Translations under genes and position numbers: made by a program | Notes under the pieces: generated by a model | What the model saw: the letters and a program-made list of their open reading frames with translations, nothing else | Told to the model about the DNA's origin: nothing | The model's database searches: none | From: Halomonas sp. LR3S48 | GTDB lineage: Bacteria; Pseudomonadota; Gammaproteobacteria; Pseudomonadales; Halomonadaceae | Assembly (NCBI RefSeq): GCF_025725665.1 | Contig: NZ_CP107009.1 | Location: forward strand, 744,001 to 808,000 | Direction of reading: 5' to 3' | Length of the DNA stretch: 64,000 nt | Shown here: piece by piece, positions 41,611 to 50,808 of the stretch | Layout of the letters: every line of letters begins with the position of its first letter | Position numbering within the stretch: the stretch's first letter is position 1

Positions 41611-43311
41611 ATGGCACCGGGTCTTATCGACAGCAGCCAGCATCGCTGGCTGCTAACCCTGCTCATGCTCGTCATCGTGGCGCTCAGCCTCGTGCCCAGC
41701 CTGCGCCTGCTGATGGAAGCGCTGGGCGACCTGGCCCAGGGCAGCGAGTCGCCGCTGTGGCGGGTGCTGCAGGCCGAGAGCACCTGGCGGGCGCTGTGGC
41801 GCAGCCTCTATACCTCGGGGCTGGGCATGTTGATTGCGCTGGTGCTGGGCAGCCTGTTTGCCTTCGTGATCACCCTCACTGACATTCGCGGCAAGGCCTG
41901 GCTGGTATTCTGCTTCATGCTGCCGATGATGATCCCGCCCCAGGTCACCGCGCTGAGCTGGCTGCAGCTTTTCGGTCCCGCCAGCCCGCTACTGAAGAGC
42001 ATCGGCATGGCGCCGCCCCTGGGCAGCCCCCAGCCGCTCTATTCCGCCGAAGGCATCGCCCTGCTGCTGGGCATTCAGAGCGCACCGCTGGTGTTCCTGG
42101 CGCTGCGCACTTCGCTGCTTTCTCTCCCCCGCGAGCTGGTCGAGGCGGCCCGCATCAGCGGCGCCCGCCAGGCTCAGGTGTGGGGGCAGATCATCCTCCC
42201 GGTGACCCGCAGCGGCATGATCGCAGGCGCCGCCATGGCCTTCATCTCGAGCCTGGGCAACTTCGGCATACCCGCCATGCTGGGGATTCCCGCCGGCTAC
42301 TATGTGCTGCCGACCCTGATCTACCAACGCATGGCCAGTTTCGGCACCGGCGTGCTGGCGGAGATGGCCTCGCTGTCGCTGCTGATAGGCGTGCTGGCGC
42401 TGGCCGGGGTGGCGCTGCAGCAGGCGTGGATGAAGCGCAGCCGTTTCGGCCTGATGGGCCACAGTGGCCGCGCCCACGACTTCTCGCTGGGGCGCTGGCG
42501 GGGTGGGGTGACCGCCCTGCTGGTGACGCTACTGCTGGTCATTCTCGTTGCCCCCTTGGCGGCGCTGGTGGTGAGTTCGCTGGTACCTGCCATGGGCGTG
42601 CCGCTGAGTTGGGAAACCGCCACCCTGAACGCCTATCACGAGGTGATCGGCCGCCAGGGGGCGACCTGGCGCGCGGTGCGCAACAGCCTGTGGCTGGCGG
42701 GTTGCGCCGCCATTGTGCTGATGCTGTGCAGCCTGCCGCTGGCCTACCGCCTGCAGCGCCTGCCCCAGCGCTGGCAGAGCCTGGCGCTGAGTGCCATCGA
42801 GCTGCCCTATGCGCTACCCGGCGTGGTGCTGGCGGTGGCCTGCATCCTGCTCTTCGTGCGCCCCATTCCGCTGGTGAACGTGGCGCTTTACGGCACCCTG
42901 GGGTTGATCTTCGTCGCCTACCTGGCGCGCTTCCTGGTGGTGTGCCTCAAGCCGGTGGCAGCCGGTCTCGCCCAGCTGGACCCCTCGCTGGAGGAGGCGG
43001 CCCAGCTCGCAGGCGCCGGCCCCTGGCGGCGCCTGGGTGGCATCGTGCTGCCGCTGGTGGCCCCGGCGCTGTTTGCCGGTGGGCTGCTGGTATTCCTGCT
43101 GGCGGTGAACGAGCTGACCGTCTCGGCGCTGCTGTGGAGCGCGGGGAACGAGACCCTGGGCGTGCTGATCTTCAACCTCGACGAAGGCGGCGAGAGCGTG
43201 CTGGCTGCCGCGGTTTCCGTGCTGGTGGTGTTGATGGTCGCCACGTTGATGCTCTGCCTGAGCCTGCTGGCACCGCGCCTGCCCAAGGGGGTCGTGCCAT
43301 GGCAGGGTTGA
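41611..43311 (+). CDS. ABC transporter permease, double-domain (FbpB-like)
   Basis: A 566-residue inner-membrane protein in which two permease domains are fused, giving about 12 membrane helices. Both EAA loops that dock the ATPase are visible: LVEAARISGARQAQVWGQIILP near residue 180 (seen in parts) and EEAAQLAGAGPWRRLGGIVLP near residue 460. The layout is that of iron (FbpB, SfuB) and aminoethylphosphonate permeases. It begins two bases after the receptor gene and overlaps the ATPase gene by 13 bases. Confidence 0.9.
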   Translation: MAPGLIDSSQHRWLLTLLMLVIVALSLVPSLRLLMEALGDLAQGSESPLWRVLQAESTWRALWRSLYTSGLGMLIALVLGSLFAFVITLTDIRGKAWLVFCFMLPMMIPPQVTALSWLQLFGPASPLLKSIGMAPPLGSPQPLYSAEGIALLLGIQSAPLVFLALRTSLLSLPRELVEAARISGARQAQVWGQIILPVTRSGMIAGAAMAFISSLGNFGIPAMLGIPAGYYVLPTLIYQRMASFGTGVLAEMASLSLLIGVLALAGVALQQAWMKRSRFGLMGHSGRAHDFSLGRWRGGVTALLVTLLLVILVAPLAALVVSSLVPAMGVPLSWETATLNAYHEVIGRQGATWRAVRNSLWLAGCAAIVLMLCSLPLAYRLQRLPQRWQSLALSAIELPYALPGVVLAVACILLFVRPIPLVNVALYGTLGLIFVAYLARFLVVCLKPVAAGLAQLDPSLEEAAQLAGAGPWRRLGGIVLPLVAPALFAGGLLVFLLAVNELTVSALLWSAGNETLGVLIFNLDEGGESVLAAAVSVLVVLMVATLMLCLSLLAPRLPKGVVPWQG

Positions 43312-44345
43312 CGATCGATAGTGTCACCAAGCGCTTCGGTGAGCACCCTGCCGTCGAGGCGCTCTCCCTGGACATCGCTCCGGGAGAGTTCGTCGCGCTG
43401 CTCGGCCCCAGCGGCTGCGGCAAGACCACCATGCTGCGCATGCTGGCCGGCTTCGAGTCGCTCAGTGAAGGGGAGATTCGCCTGGGCGGGCGGATCCTGG
43501 CCAGCCGCGAACATCACGTGCCGCCGGAACGGCGCAACATGGCGATGGTGTTCCAGTCCTACGCCCTGTGGCCGCACATGAGCGTGGCCGACAACGTCGG
43601 TTACCCGCTCAAGCTGCGCCGCCTGGATGGCGAGACGTACCGGCGCCGGGTGGCCCAGGCGCTGGCGCTGGTGGGTCTCGCGCCGTATGCCGAGCGCTCG
43701 CCGCAGGAACTCAGCGGCGGCCAGCGTCAGCGCGTGGCGCTGGCGCGCTGCCTGGTCACCGATCCCGACGTCGTGCTGCTGGATGAGCCGCTGGCCAACC
43801 TCGACCGCCACCTGCGTGCGGCCATGGAGCAGAGCTTTCGCGACTTCCACCGCCGCACCCAGGCCACCCTGGTCTACGTCACCCATGACCAGAGCGAGGC
43901 CATGGCGCTGGCGGACCGCATCGCGGTCATGCGCGACGGCAGGCTGGCGCAGTGGGCCACGCCGGAAACCCTCTATCGCCAGCCGCGAACCGCCTGGGTG
44001 GCCAGCTTCATCGGCCAGGGCAGCCTGTTGAACGTGGCTGCCGGGCGGCCGGGCCAGCGCCTGGAGGAGGCCACGCTGATGCGTGGGCTTGCCGCCGCTC
44101 CTGCCGAGCGGATCCAGCCGGTGCTGGTACGCCCGGAGCACGTGACGGTGCTGACCGATACCCTTTCCCCGCAGGATTTGCGTGGACGAGTGGAGAGCGT
44201 GACCTTCCGCGGCGAACGCTATGAGCTACACCTGCGCCTCGAAAGCGGTGAAGCGCTGCTGGCTTACCACCACGCGGCGCTCGATGAAGGGCGGCAGGTG
44301 GCCCTGATCCTGCGCGAGGGCTGGTGTCTGGAGCCCGAGACATGA
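43299..44345 (+). CDS. ABC transporter ATP-binding protein
   Basis: A 348-residue nucleotide-binding subunit. ATG 43299 overlaps the end of the permease gene; the same frame is open far upstream, but that is an accident of GC-rich sequence. Walker A GPSGCGKTT, Q-loop FQSYALWP, signature LSGGQRQRVALAR, Walker B VVLLDEPLANLD and the H-loop THDQSEAMALAD are all intact. A C-terminal TOBE domain follows from about residue 240. It powers the permease encoded before it and overlaps the next gene by ATGA. Confidence 0.93.
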   Translation: MAGLTIDSVTKRFGEHPAVEALSLDIAPGEFVALLGPSGCGKTTMLRMLAGFESLSEGEIRLGGRILASREHHVPPERRNMAMVFQSYALWPHMSVADNVGYPLKLRRLDGETYRRRVAQALALVGLAPYAERSPQELSGGQRQRVALARCLVTDPDVVLLDEPLANLDRHLRAAMEQSFRDFHRRTQATLVYVTHDQSEAMALADRIAVMRDGRLAQWATPETLYRQPRTAWVASFIGQGSLLNVAAGRPGQRLEEATLMRGLAAAPAERIQPVLVRPEHVTVLTDTLSPQDLRGRVESVTFRGERYELHLRLESGEALLAYHHAALDEGRQVALILREGWCLEPET

Positions 44346-45382
44346 GCCTGCGCATCGAGGTGCTCAGCGGACTGGGCGACAAGGCACCCGCCGCCATCCT
44401 GGTCGAGGCCGAGGGCAGGCGCCTGCTGCTCGACGCCGGTGGCGCCCTGCACCCGGGCCAGTCGATGGAATGGGCCGAAGGGCTGGATGTCGACGCCGTT
44501 CTGATCAGCCACGATCATTTCGATCACATCGGCGGTGTATCGGCGCTGCCCGCCGAGCTGCCGCTCTATTGCACGCCCTTGGTGGCGGCGGCGCTGCCCA
44601 GTGGCCGCGAGTGGCGAGCGCTACCCGAGCGTGGCCAGTGCCGGATTTCAGGTATCCCGGTGACCACCGGCCAGGCCGGGCATTCGCTTGGTGGCGTATG
44701 GCTGCATCTCGGCGTCGATGGCGGCGTGTTCTATAGCGGCGACGCCTGCCGTGAGTCGCTGCTCTTCCCCTTCGACGAACCGCCGCCGGCGCGTATCGCG
44801 CTGCTGGACGCCTCCTATGGCCGCTACGACACGCCCCAGGTGCAGTGCCGCGAGGCCATTGCGCAGCGGCTGTCCGAGCCCTGGGTGCTGCCGGTGCCCG
44901 TCTCGGGTCGCGCCCTGGAAATGGCGCTGTGGCTCGACGCCGAGGCCGGGCGGCGGGATGCGAGCTGGAACCTGGATCACTCTTGCCGCGCTGGGCTCGA
45001 GGCGCTGCTGCGCTTGCCGCGTGCGCTGCGCCGGGAAGGGCATGATGCTGCCATCCGGCGGCTACTCGACGCTTCCCGTACGGATTCGCCCATGCTATGG
45101 CTGGTGGAGGACCGCGACGACGACCCGCAGGACTGGCCGGCGCACCGGCTGCTGCACACGGGCTATCTCACGCCCCGGCGTCGGCGCCAGCGAGCGGAAG
45201 GCGAGGTCGACTGGCAGCGCTGGAACGTCCACCTGCGGCTGTCCCATATGCGGGCACTGGTACGGCAACTGGGAGCTAGGCAGGTGATTCCCCTCTTTAC
45301 CACCGAGGTGCGCGAAGTGAACGAGTCGCTGGCGGCAGTCGAGCCAGCTTTATCGGAGGAGGGCAGCGATGCTGCTGGCTAG
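44342..45382 (+). CDS. MBL-fold metallohydrolase in an ABC importer operon
   Basis: A 346-residue cytosolic metallo-beta-lactamase-fold protein with a complete first metal motif HDHFDHIGG near residue 58 and a later AGHSLGGVW and YSGDACRES supplying further ligands. It has no signal peptide. The C-terminal 180 residues do not match a family I know. The ATG overlaps the ATPase stop as ATGA and the gene overlaps the phosphatase gene by 14 bases, so it is part of the transporter operon. MBL-fold enzymes in such settings are often phosphodiesterases; the substrate is unknown. Confidence 0.85.
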   Translation: MSLRIEVLSGLGDKAPAAILVEAEGRRLLLDAGGALHPGQSMEWAEGLDVDAVLISHDHFDHIGGVSALPAELPLYCTPLVAAALPSGREWRALPERGQCRISGIPVTTGQAGHSLGGVWLHLGVDGGVFYSGDACRESLLFPFDEPPPARIALLDASYGRYDTPQVQCREAIAQRLSEPWVLPVPVSGRALEMALWLDAEAGRRDASWNLDHSCRAGLEALLRLPRALRREGHDAAIRRLLDASRTDSPMLWLVEDRDDDPQDWPAHRLLHTGYLTPRRRRQRAEGEVDWQRWNVHLRLSHMRALVRQLGARQVIPLFTTEVREVNESLAAVEPALSEEGSDAAG

Positions 45383-45902
45383 GTCATTCGTCTTCATTCG
45401 TCACGGTGAAACGCAGCTCAACCGCGAACATCGCATTTGCGGGCGCAGTGACGTGCCGCTGACGGCACAGGGCGAGGCCCAGGCGCGGCAGGCGGCTGCG
45501 TGGCTCGACCGGCCATGGAGTCGGGTCGTCACCAGCACGCTGCAGCGCGCCTGGCGCACCGCGGAGCTGGCGGTTCCTGGCCAGGAGGCGATGCGCCTGA
45601 GCGGGCTCGACGAGCGCGATTGGGGGCGTCTGGACCAGTTGCCGCTGACGCAGCAGCCTCCCTATGAGGCCACCCCGGCCGGCGGCGAGAGCTGGGCGAG
45701 CTTCCAGGCTCGCGTGCTGGCGGCGCTGAACGGCGTGCTGGCAAGTGCGGAGATGCCGCTGGTGGTGGCTCACTCCGGCGTCTTTCGCGTCATTCGTGCC
45801 CAGTTGGTCGGCACCCCGAACGGCCCGCGGCTGGCCAATGCCACGCCATACCTGGTCCGCCCTGGCCTGCTGGACTGGCAGGTTCAGCGCTATGCGGGTT
45901 GA
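45369..45902 (+). CDS. Histidine phosphatase superfamily protein
   Basis: A 177-residue protein of the phosphoglycerate mutase/CobC-like branch. The phosphohistidine motif is RHGETQLN (His near residue 11), with Arg in GRSDVPLT, acidic LDERDWG near residue 80 and the second His in VVAHSGVF. Its size fits alpha-ribazole phosphatase and other small phosphomonoesterases. It is the last gene of the ABC/MBL-fold operon, so a two-step removal of phosphate from an imported ester is plausible. Confidence 0.87.
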   Translation: MLLARSFVFIRHGETQLNREHRICGRSDVPLTAQGEAQARQAAAWLDRPWSRVVTSTLQRAWRTAELAVPGQEAMRLSGLDERDWGRLDQLPLTQQPPYEATPAGGESWASFQARVLAALNGVLASAEMPLVVAHSGVFRVIRAQLVGTPNGPRLANATPYLVRPGLLDWQVQRYAG

Positions 45903-45962
45903 ATTTCTGAAGTGGGGGTGAGCCGGGTGCCCTGCGGGTTCAGCGGAGCCCCCGGTCTTCGT

Positions 45963-47300
45963 TCAGGCAACCTGTCGCGGCCGGTCGCCAAGGGTGATTG
46001 CCCGATTCAGGAAGGCGCGATTCAAGGGGCTGAACGGCTTGATGGCCAGGCGCTCATGCGCCAACCCCTCGGCCACGTCGCGATAACCGCCGCGCAGGGC
46101 GGCTTCGGTCAGCGTCCAGTCGATGATGTCGCGCTGGGCGTGGCTGCCGCCGAAGCCGTTGGCGATGAAGCGCGCCGGATGCAGGCGCTCGACGGCAGTG
46201 CCATAGTCGCCCCGCCAGAACGCGATGAATCCTTCCACCAGTGGCAGGCCCGTCTGCCTGGCCCAGACGCTCGCCTCCCGACTTGCGCCGTTGTCTCGAA
46301 GCGCCGACAGCAGCCGGTCGATCCGGTCGCCACGGCCGGCGCCCAGATAGGCCATGACGGCATGCCAGTCGTTGAACGGGTAGAGGTTGCCATCGGCATG
46401 GCTGTCCCAGGCTTCCGCCAGTTCCTGCCAGCGGTTGCCGACATCCTGGCCGGTGAGATGCAGCCGCCAGAGCAGGGCGGAGGCATCGACCATGTCGAGT
46501 ACCACGGGGCTGCGCTCCTGGCGGATCGGGCCGTCATACAGCGCCAGTGCCCGCTCGGTCTGGCCCAGGTCGAGATGGCACAGGGCCAGGTGCCACCAGT
46601 TGTGTACCTTGAACAGATTGTCCTCGCCCGCCCAGTGCGTTTCACGCACCGTCATCCAGCCGATGCCATCCTCGGCGCGGCCCTGCATCTCCATCACATG
46701 GGCAACGGCATGGTGCGCCCAGCAGTCGAGCGGCTGCCTGTCCAGGGCGTCTCGGCCGGTCGCCTCGGCCCGGGCGTAGGCGCCGGTCTCCTCCAGCCCG
46801 AAGGCGTAAAGGCCAAGGACGATCGAGTAGCCCGGGATATCGGGTGACCACTTGGGCAGCACCCGGGCGATGCGGTCTCGCAGGTCGCGGGCATTGGCAC
46901 GGTAGAAGTCGGTCAGGTGTCCGGCCTGCAGTGCCAGCAGGTCGTGCGGGTAGCGCATGTTGTGCCGGTCCAGTGAGCAGGCGCCCGCGGTCCACTCCCC
47001 GGCCAGCAGGTGATCGAGGGCGGCGACGTGGGAGGCTTCGCGATCATTCAGGCGGTACGACTTCACGGCCGCGACATCGGCCCTGGCCGCTTCGGCGGCG
47101 TCGGGCTCGGTGGCCAGCGCAAACAGGTAGGCGCGGAGGATTCGCGCCATGGCGAAGTCGGGAGCCACCTCGATGGCCTGGTCCAGCGGTGTCACGGGAT
47201 CGCCGCGATAGAGGTTGAAGGCCTCGGCAGAGCGGGAATAGAGGTCCAGGGCTTCTGTGGTGGCGCCGGACAGGGTGTTTCCTTGCAGGTCGGTCAGCAT
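45963..47300 (-). CDS. TPR protein, StaR/TTC38-like
   Basis: A 445-residue helical-repeat protein. Successive 34-residue-like helical hairpins rich in Ala and Leu run through the whole length, and segments such as DCWAHHAVAHVMEMQGRAEDGIGWM and NLFKVHNWWHLALCHLD (seen in parts) are typical of the TTC38/StaR-like group. No signal peptide or catalytic domain is visible. Such proteins act as scaffolds or regulators; in some pathways they sit beside biosynthetic genes. It is divergent from an AraC regulator across about 100 bases. Confidence 0.82.
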   Translation of the reverse strand: MLTDLQGNTLSGATTEALDLYSRSAEAFNLYRGDPVTPLDQAIEVAPDFAMARILRAYLFALATEPDAAEAARADVAAVKSYRLNDREASHVAALDHLLAGEWTAGACSLDRHNMRYPHDLLALQAGHLTDFYRANARDLRDRIARVLPKWSPDIPGYSIVLGLYAFGLEETGAYARAEATGRDALDRQPLDCWAHHAVAHVMEMQGRAEDGIGWMTVRETHWAGEDNLFKVHNWWHLALCHLDLGQTERALALYDGPIRQERSPVVLDMVDASALLWRLHLTGQDVGNRWQELAEAWDSHADGNLYPFNDWHAVMAYLGAGRGDRIDRLLSALRDNGASREASVWARQTGLPLVEGFIAFWRGDYGTAVERLHPARFIANGFGGSHAQRDIIDWTLTEAALRGGYRDVAEGLAHERLAIKPFSPLNRAFLNRAITLGDRPRQVA

Positions 47301-47401
47301 TGTCGTTATTGCTCCAAATTCCGTCGTTTAGTCGGGGGAAATGGCGCCGGCCTTTGCCTGACGCCATGCTGCTAAACTACTGGCAGGCGCGGCGGACGAT
47401 A

Positions 47402-48463
47402 ATGAGCGAGACGCCGGACTTCTTGTCCGAGCCGCCGCCATCACGGGAGCGTTGCTCGATGGAGGCTTCTCTCGATGTGCTGCGCACGATCCGCCTGACC
47501 GGGGGCATCTTCCTCGATGCGGAATTCACTGCGCCCTGGTGCGTGGCCGCCCAAGTCGCCCCGGAAGACTGCCACCCGTTCACGCCCCTGCCCAAGGGCA
47601 TCATTGCCTACCATTACGTCAGCGCTGGCCGGCTACTGTTGCGCGTAGGCGAGGGCGTACCGCTGGAGATTCCGGCAGGGCACCTGGTGGTGCTGCCGCG
47701 CAACGATCCGCACGTGCTCGGCAGCAGCCTGGACTGCCCGCCCGTGAGTGCCGAAGGACTCATGCAGGCGACCGTCGAGAGCGGTATCGCAAGAATCGTG
47801 CATGGCGGCGAGGGCGAGGCGACACGGCTCTGGTGCGGCTTTCTGCTCAGCGATACGACGACCGATCCTCTGGTTGGCATGCTACCGAGCGTGATGACAC
47901 TGGACGTGACGCAGGGCGTTGCGGGGCCATGGATCGAGAGCTCCTTTCGCCTGGCCGCCAGCGAGTTCGCGACGGGAGAGGTGCGTTCGCCGGTACTGCT
48001 GTCGCGGTTGGCGGAGCTGCTCTTCATCGAAGCCGTGCAATGTTACTTCGCCGGCCTGCCGCCGGAGCAGCTCGGTTGGCTGGGCGGGCTGCGCAACCCC
48101 TTCGTCAGCCGCGGCCTGGCACTGATGCATGACCGCCCGTCCCACCACTGGACGACCGAAGCGCTGGCTCGGGAAGTGGGGCTCTCGCGCTCCGCTTTCG
48201 CCGAACGTTTCACCGAACTGGTGGGTGCACCGCCGATGCGTTATCTCAGCGGGCTGCGCATGCAACTGGCGGCACGCCGCCTGCGGGAGTCGCGCGATCC
48301 CATAGCGCTGATTGCCGAGGAGGTCGGATACGAATCGGAGGTCTCCTTCACCAAGGCGTTCAAGCGCACCTTCGGGACGCCGCCGGCAACATGGCGACGG
48401 GGGCAGGAGGGAGGGCTGGCCACCCCAAGTGATAGGCATGATGAGGAGAGCGAGGAATGCTGA
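47402..48463 (+). CDS. AraC-family regulator with cupin domain
   Basis: A 353-residue regulator if ATG 47402 is used; upstream in-frame starts to 47366 are possible and no ribosome-binding site decides. Residues 15-215 match the cupin_6 sensor domain (AYHYVSAGRLLLRVGE, then GHLVVLPRNDPHVLG), and residues 240-340 hold the two AraC helix-turn-helix motifs (LAREVGLSRSAFAERFTELVG and LIAEEVGYESEVSFTKAFKR). Cupin_6 regulators often control adjacent oxidoreductases or small enzymes. It overlaps the deaminase gene by seven bases. Confidence 0.88.
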   Translation: MSETPDFLSEPPPSRERCSMEASLDVLRTIRLTGGIFLDAEFTAPWCVAAQVAPEDCHPFTPLPKGIIAYHYVSAGRLLLRVGEGVPLEIPAGHLVVLPRNDPHVLGSSLDCPPVSAEGLMQATVESGIARIVHGGEGEATRLWCGFLLSDTTTDPLVGMLPSVMTLDVTQGVAGPWIESSFRLAASEFATGEVRSPVLLSRLAELLFIEAVQCYFAGLPPEQLGWLGGLRNPFVSRGLALMHDRPSHHWTTEALAREVGLSRSAFAERFTELVGAPPMRYLSGLRMQLAARRLRESRDPIALIAEEVGYESEVSFTKAFKRTFGTPPATWRRGQEGGLATPSDRHDEESEEC

Positions 48464-48942
48464 GTCCTGATGATTTGCGTCATCTCCGCCGCTGCGTGGA
48501 GCTGGCCACTGAAGCGCTCGAGAAAGGCGATGAGCCATTCGGCTCCGTCCTTGTCGATGGTGGCGGCCGCGTGCTGGGCGAGGATCACAATCGCGTGGCC
48601 TCCGGTGACAGGACCCGCCATCCCGAATTTGCCTTGGCACGCTGGGCGGCTGCTCACATGAGCCCGGAAGCGCGCCGAACGGCCACCGTCTACACCTCGG
48701 GCGAACACTGTCCCATGTGTGCCGCTGCGCATGCCTGGGTTGGGCTTGGGCGTATCGTCTATGCCAGCTCCTCGGAGCAGCTGTCCGCTTGGCTTGGCGA
48801 GCTGGGGGTTCCGCCGGCTCCTGTACACCCTTTGCCGATCCAGCAAGTTGCTCCAGGCATTATCGTGGAGGGGCCGGTACCTGAGCTGGCGGAGCAGGTG
48901 CGCGAGCTGCACTGTCGCTTTTATGGGGCTGGGCCACACTGA
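48457..48942 (+). CDS. Cytidine/deoxycytidylate deaminase-family protein
   Basis: A 161-residue zinc deaminase. The catalytic HxE appears as His55-Pro-Glu57 (RTRHPEFAL) and the remaining zinc ligands as Cys85 and Cys88 (EHCPMCAAAH). The arrangement is that of guanine deaminase/nucleoside deaminase proteins (GuaD/TadA-like), acting on a free base or nucleoside rather than tRNA. The ATG overlaps the end of the AraC regulator gene, suggesting co-expression. Confidence 0.87.
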   Translation: MLSPDDLRHLRRCVELATEALEKGDEPFGSVLVDGGGRVLGEDHNRVASGDRTRHPEFALARWAAAHMSPEARRTATVYTSGEHCPMCAAAHAWVGLGRIVYASSSEQLSAWLGELGVPPAPVHPLPIQQVAPGIIVEGPVPELAEQVRELHCRFYGAGPH

Positions 48943-48980
48943 AGGCATATCCCAGCGACGAAGCGACAGCGGAGGGAACC

Positions 48981-49730
48981 ATGAGCGAAGCTACACGGCA
49001 AAAGCGCCAGGGGCGGCTGCGCATCGGTACGTCCGGCTATCAGTATCGCCACTGGAAGGGACGCTTCTATCCGAGCGAACTGACCCAGGATGAGTGGTTC
49101 GGCCATTACGCCGGGCAGTTCGATACGGTGGAGATCAACAACACTTTCTATAACCTGCCCCCGGCCGAAACCTTCGACAAGTGGAAGAAGGCGGCACCGG
49201 CCGGCTTCGAGTATGCGTTGAAATTCAGCCGCTACGGCAGTCACATGAAGCGTCTCAAGGATCCCGAGCAGAGCCTTGACGCCTTCCTCGAGGTGGCACA
49301 GCGGCTCGGCAAGCGCCTGGGCCCGATCCTGGTGCAATTGCCGCCCAACTGGAAGGCCCGGCCGGAGCGGCTGGACGCCTTTCTCGCCGAGGCGCCGAAG
49401 CAGCATCGCTGGACCGTCGAGCTGCGCGACCCGGACTGGCTGAACGATGAGGTGTACGACGTGTTGCGCCGCCATGACGTGGCGCTGTGCCTGCATGACA
49501 TGCTGGAGCGCCACCCACGAGTGTTTACCGCCGGCTGGACCTACCTGCGCTTTCATGGCAAGCGGTATGCCGGCAGCTACTCACGCCAGTATCTCGTGGC
49601 CGAGGCAAAGCGTATCGCCGAGCTGCTGCGCGAGGGCTGCGATGTCTATGCCTATTTCAATAACGACCAGAAAGCTCATGCACCGCGCAATGCGCTGGAT
49701 CTGAGACGCTTCGTGAACGACAGGCAATGA
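48981..49730 (+). CDS. DUF72/YecE-family protein
   Basis: A 249-residue TIM-barrel protein. RIGTSGYQYRHWKGRFYP at the N-terminus, FDTVEINNTFYNLPPAETF near residue 50, and the C-terminal CDVYAYFNNDQKAHAPRNA are the DUF72 signature. The family is found in most bacteria and lacks an established reaction; a nuclease or phosphate-binding role has been suggested from its fold. ATG 48981 follows GGAGGGAACC. Confidence 0.88.
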   Translation: MSEATRQKRQGRLRIGTSGYQYRHWKGRFYPSELTQDEWFGHYAGQFDTVEINNTFYNLPPAETFDKWKKAAPAGFEYALKFSRYGSHMKRLKDPEQSLDAFLEVAQRLGKRLGPILVQLPPNWKARPERLDAFLAEAPKQHRWTVELRDPDWLNDEVYDVLRRHDVALCLHDMLERHPRVFTAGWTYLRFHGKRYAGSYSRQYLVAEAKRIAELLREGCDVYAYFNNDQKAHAPRNALDLRRFVNDRQ

Positions 49731-50040
49731 CGCGGGCGTTTAGCGGGTGTCGAAAGAACGCCCGGCCATTGGGTGACATTACGCCATTCCGGTAAATGTC
49801 GTCACAAGGAGGCCGAGAATGCTATATGGGCTGGCAGGAGTCGCTGACGCTGCTGGCGAAATTGGTCGAGGCGGAAATTCCCGATTGACCGCAGGGCCAC
49901 CGAGAATCAGGCCTGGCGGGGACGGGTTGGCAGGGGAATCCAGCGGGCGCTGGCGCGCTGCCGAAGCCTCGTTTTCGAGAGGTGGCAAGGTATATCAAGG
50001 CCGGGAGGGAGACCGCCCGGCCCTGCGCCTCCCATTGGGG
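49731..50040 (+). other. 310-base gap with a strong Shine-Dalgarno and possible short peptide
   Basis: AAGGAGG (49806-49812) precedes ATG 49819 and ATG 49826. The second start gives a 20-residue peptide beginning MGWQESLTLLAKLVEAEI and stopping at 49888; it is a plausible amphipathic helix. The first start gives a longer, compositionally random frame that runs into the antisense of the next gene. I can support no more than a possible leader or micro-protein. Confidence 0.3.
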
Positions 50041-50280
50041 TCAGCAGAGGTTATATGCTTCCGCGGCTTCCTGTGTGATCAAGGCGTCGGCCAGTGCCCG
50101 CGAGGCAAGGGCGAACTCTATGCGAGCCGCGCTGAGGGCGCTCAGATCCTTGCAGGAAGCGTCACGCTCCAGGCGATCGAGCTGTATCTTGGCCATGACC
50201 AGTCGCTTGCACAGCGCCTCGTTGGCGCGTGGTTCTATCAAAGCATTCGGGGAATCCCCCGGCATACTCAGCATGTTCAT
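50041..50280 (-). CDS. Small helical hypothetical protein
   Basis: A 79-residue protein from ATG 50280, which follows a strong GGGGGGAGCG site; an upstream in-frame start overlaps that site. The sequence is predicted to be almost fully helical with heptad-like Leu/Ala spacing (EALCKRLVMAKIQLDRLERDA, in parts), so a small coiled coil or dimeric adaptor is possible. I recognise no family. Confidence 0.55.
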   Translation of the reverse strand: MNMLSMPGDSPNALIEPRANEALCKRLVMAKIQLDRLERDASCKDLSALSAARIEFALASRALADALITQEAAEAYNLC

Positions 50281-50433
50281 CGCTCCCCCCTTACGAATCG
50301 AACCGAACAAGCGTCGCGATGCCCCTCGCAGGACGCTTAAATAGCATTATCGGTCAAGGCGGAAGAAACTGTAGTCCCCTCACGAAGGCAAAGTGCGTGG
50401 CCTGTTGGCACGCCACGCCACAGCTCGAGTGGC

Positions 50434-50808
50434 TTACTGCACGGTCACCATGACCGGTGCGGTGCCGCGCCTCAACATGCCGAGCTCGCGTGCCGCGCGC
50501 TTGGAGAGGTCGATGATGCGTCCTTCGACGAAGGGGCCGCGGTCATTGATCATCACTTCCACTTCCTGGCCCGTGTCCGCCCGTGTCACGAGCACCTTGG
50601 TGCCGAGAGGAAGGCTGGGGTGGGCGGCGGTCATGGCTTGCTGATCGAAGGAGTCGCCGCTGGCAGTGGTGGCGCCCTGGAATCGGTCGCTATAGAAGGA
50701 TGCGATGCCTTCTTCCTGATCGGCCTCGTGGGCCAGAGCATTGGCGGTGGATACCGCGAACAATCCTGCCAGGCAACAAGCGAGCAATTTTCTTGGTAGA
50801 GCTCCCAT
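50434..50808 (-). CDS. RlpA-like double-psi beta-barrel protein
   Basis: A 124-residue exported protein: signal peptide to about residue 26 (cleavage near NALA-HE), then one RlpA-like DPBB domain with GIASFYSDRFQGATTASGD and the catalytic-type NDRGPF near residue 88. RlpA is a septal lytic transglycosylase acting on peptide-stripped glycan. This copy is short and lacks the SPOR domain that targets the full-length enzyme to the division site, and has no convincing lipobox, so it is probably a soluble periplasmic relative. Confidence 0.85.
   Translation of the reverse strand: MGALPRKLLACCLAGLFAVSTANALAHEADQEEGIASFYSDRFQGATTASGDSFDQQAMTAAHPSLPLGTKVLVTRADTGQEVEVMINDRGPFVEGRIIDLSKRAARELGMLRRGTAPVMVTVQ

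Noticed and set aside
42180..43298. Long in-frame extension upstream of the ABC ATPase
   Set aside because: It lies inside the permease gene in another frame and reads as Arg/Ala/Gly-rich noise; the ATPase begins at ATG 43299.
42918..44141. A 407-codon open frame on the minus strand
   Set aside because: Antisense to the permease and ATPase genes, without recognisable domains or a ribosome-binding site.
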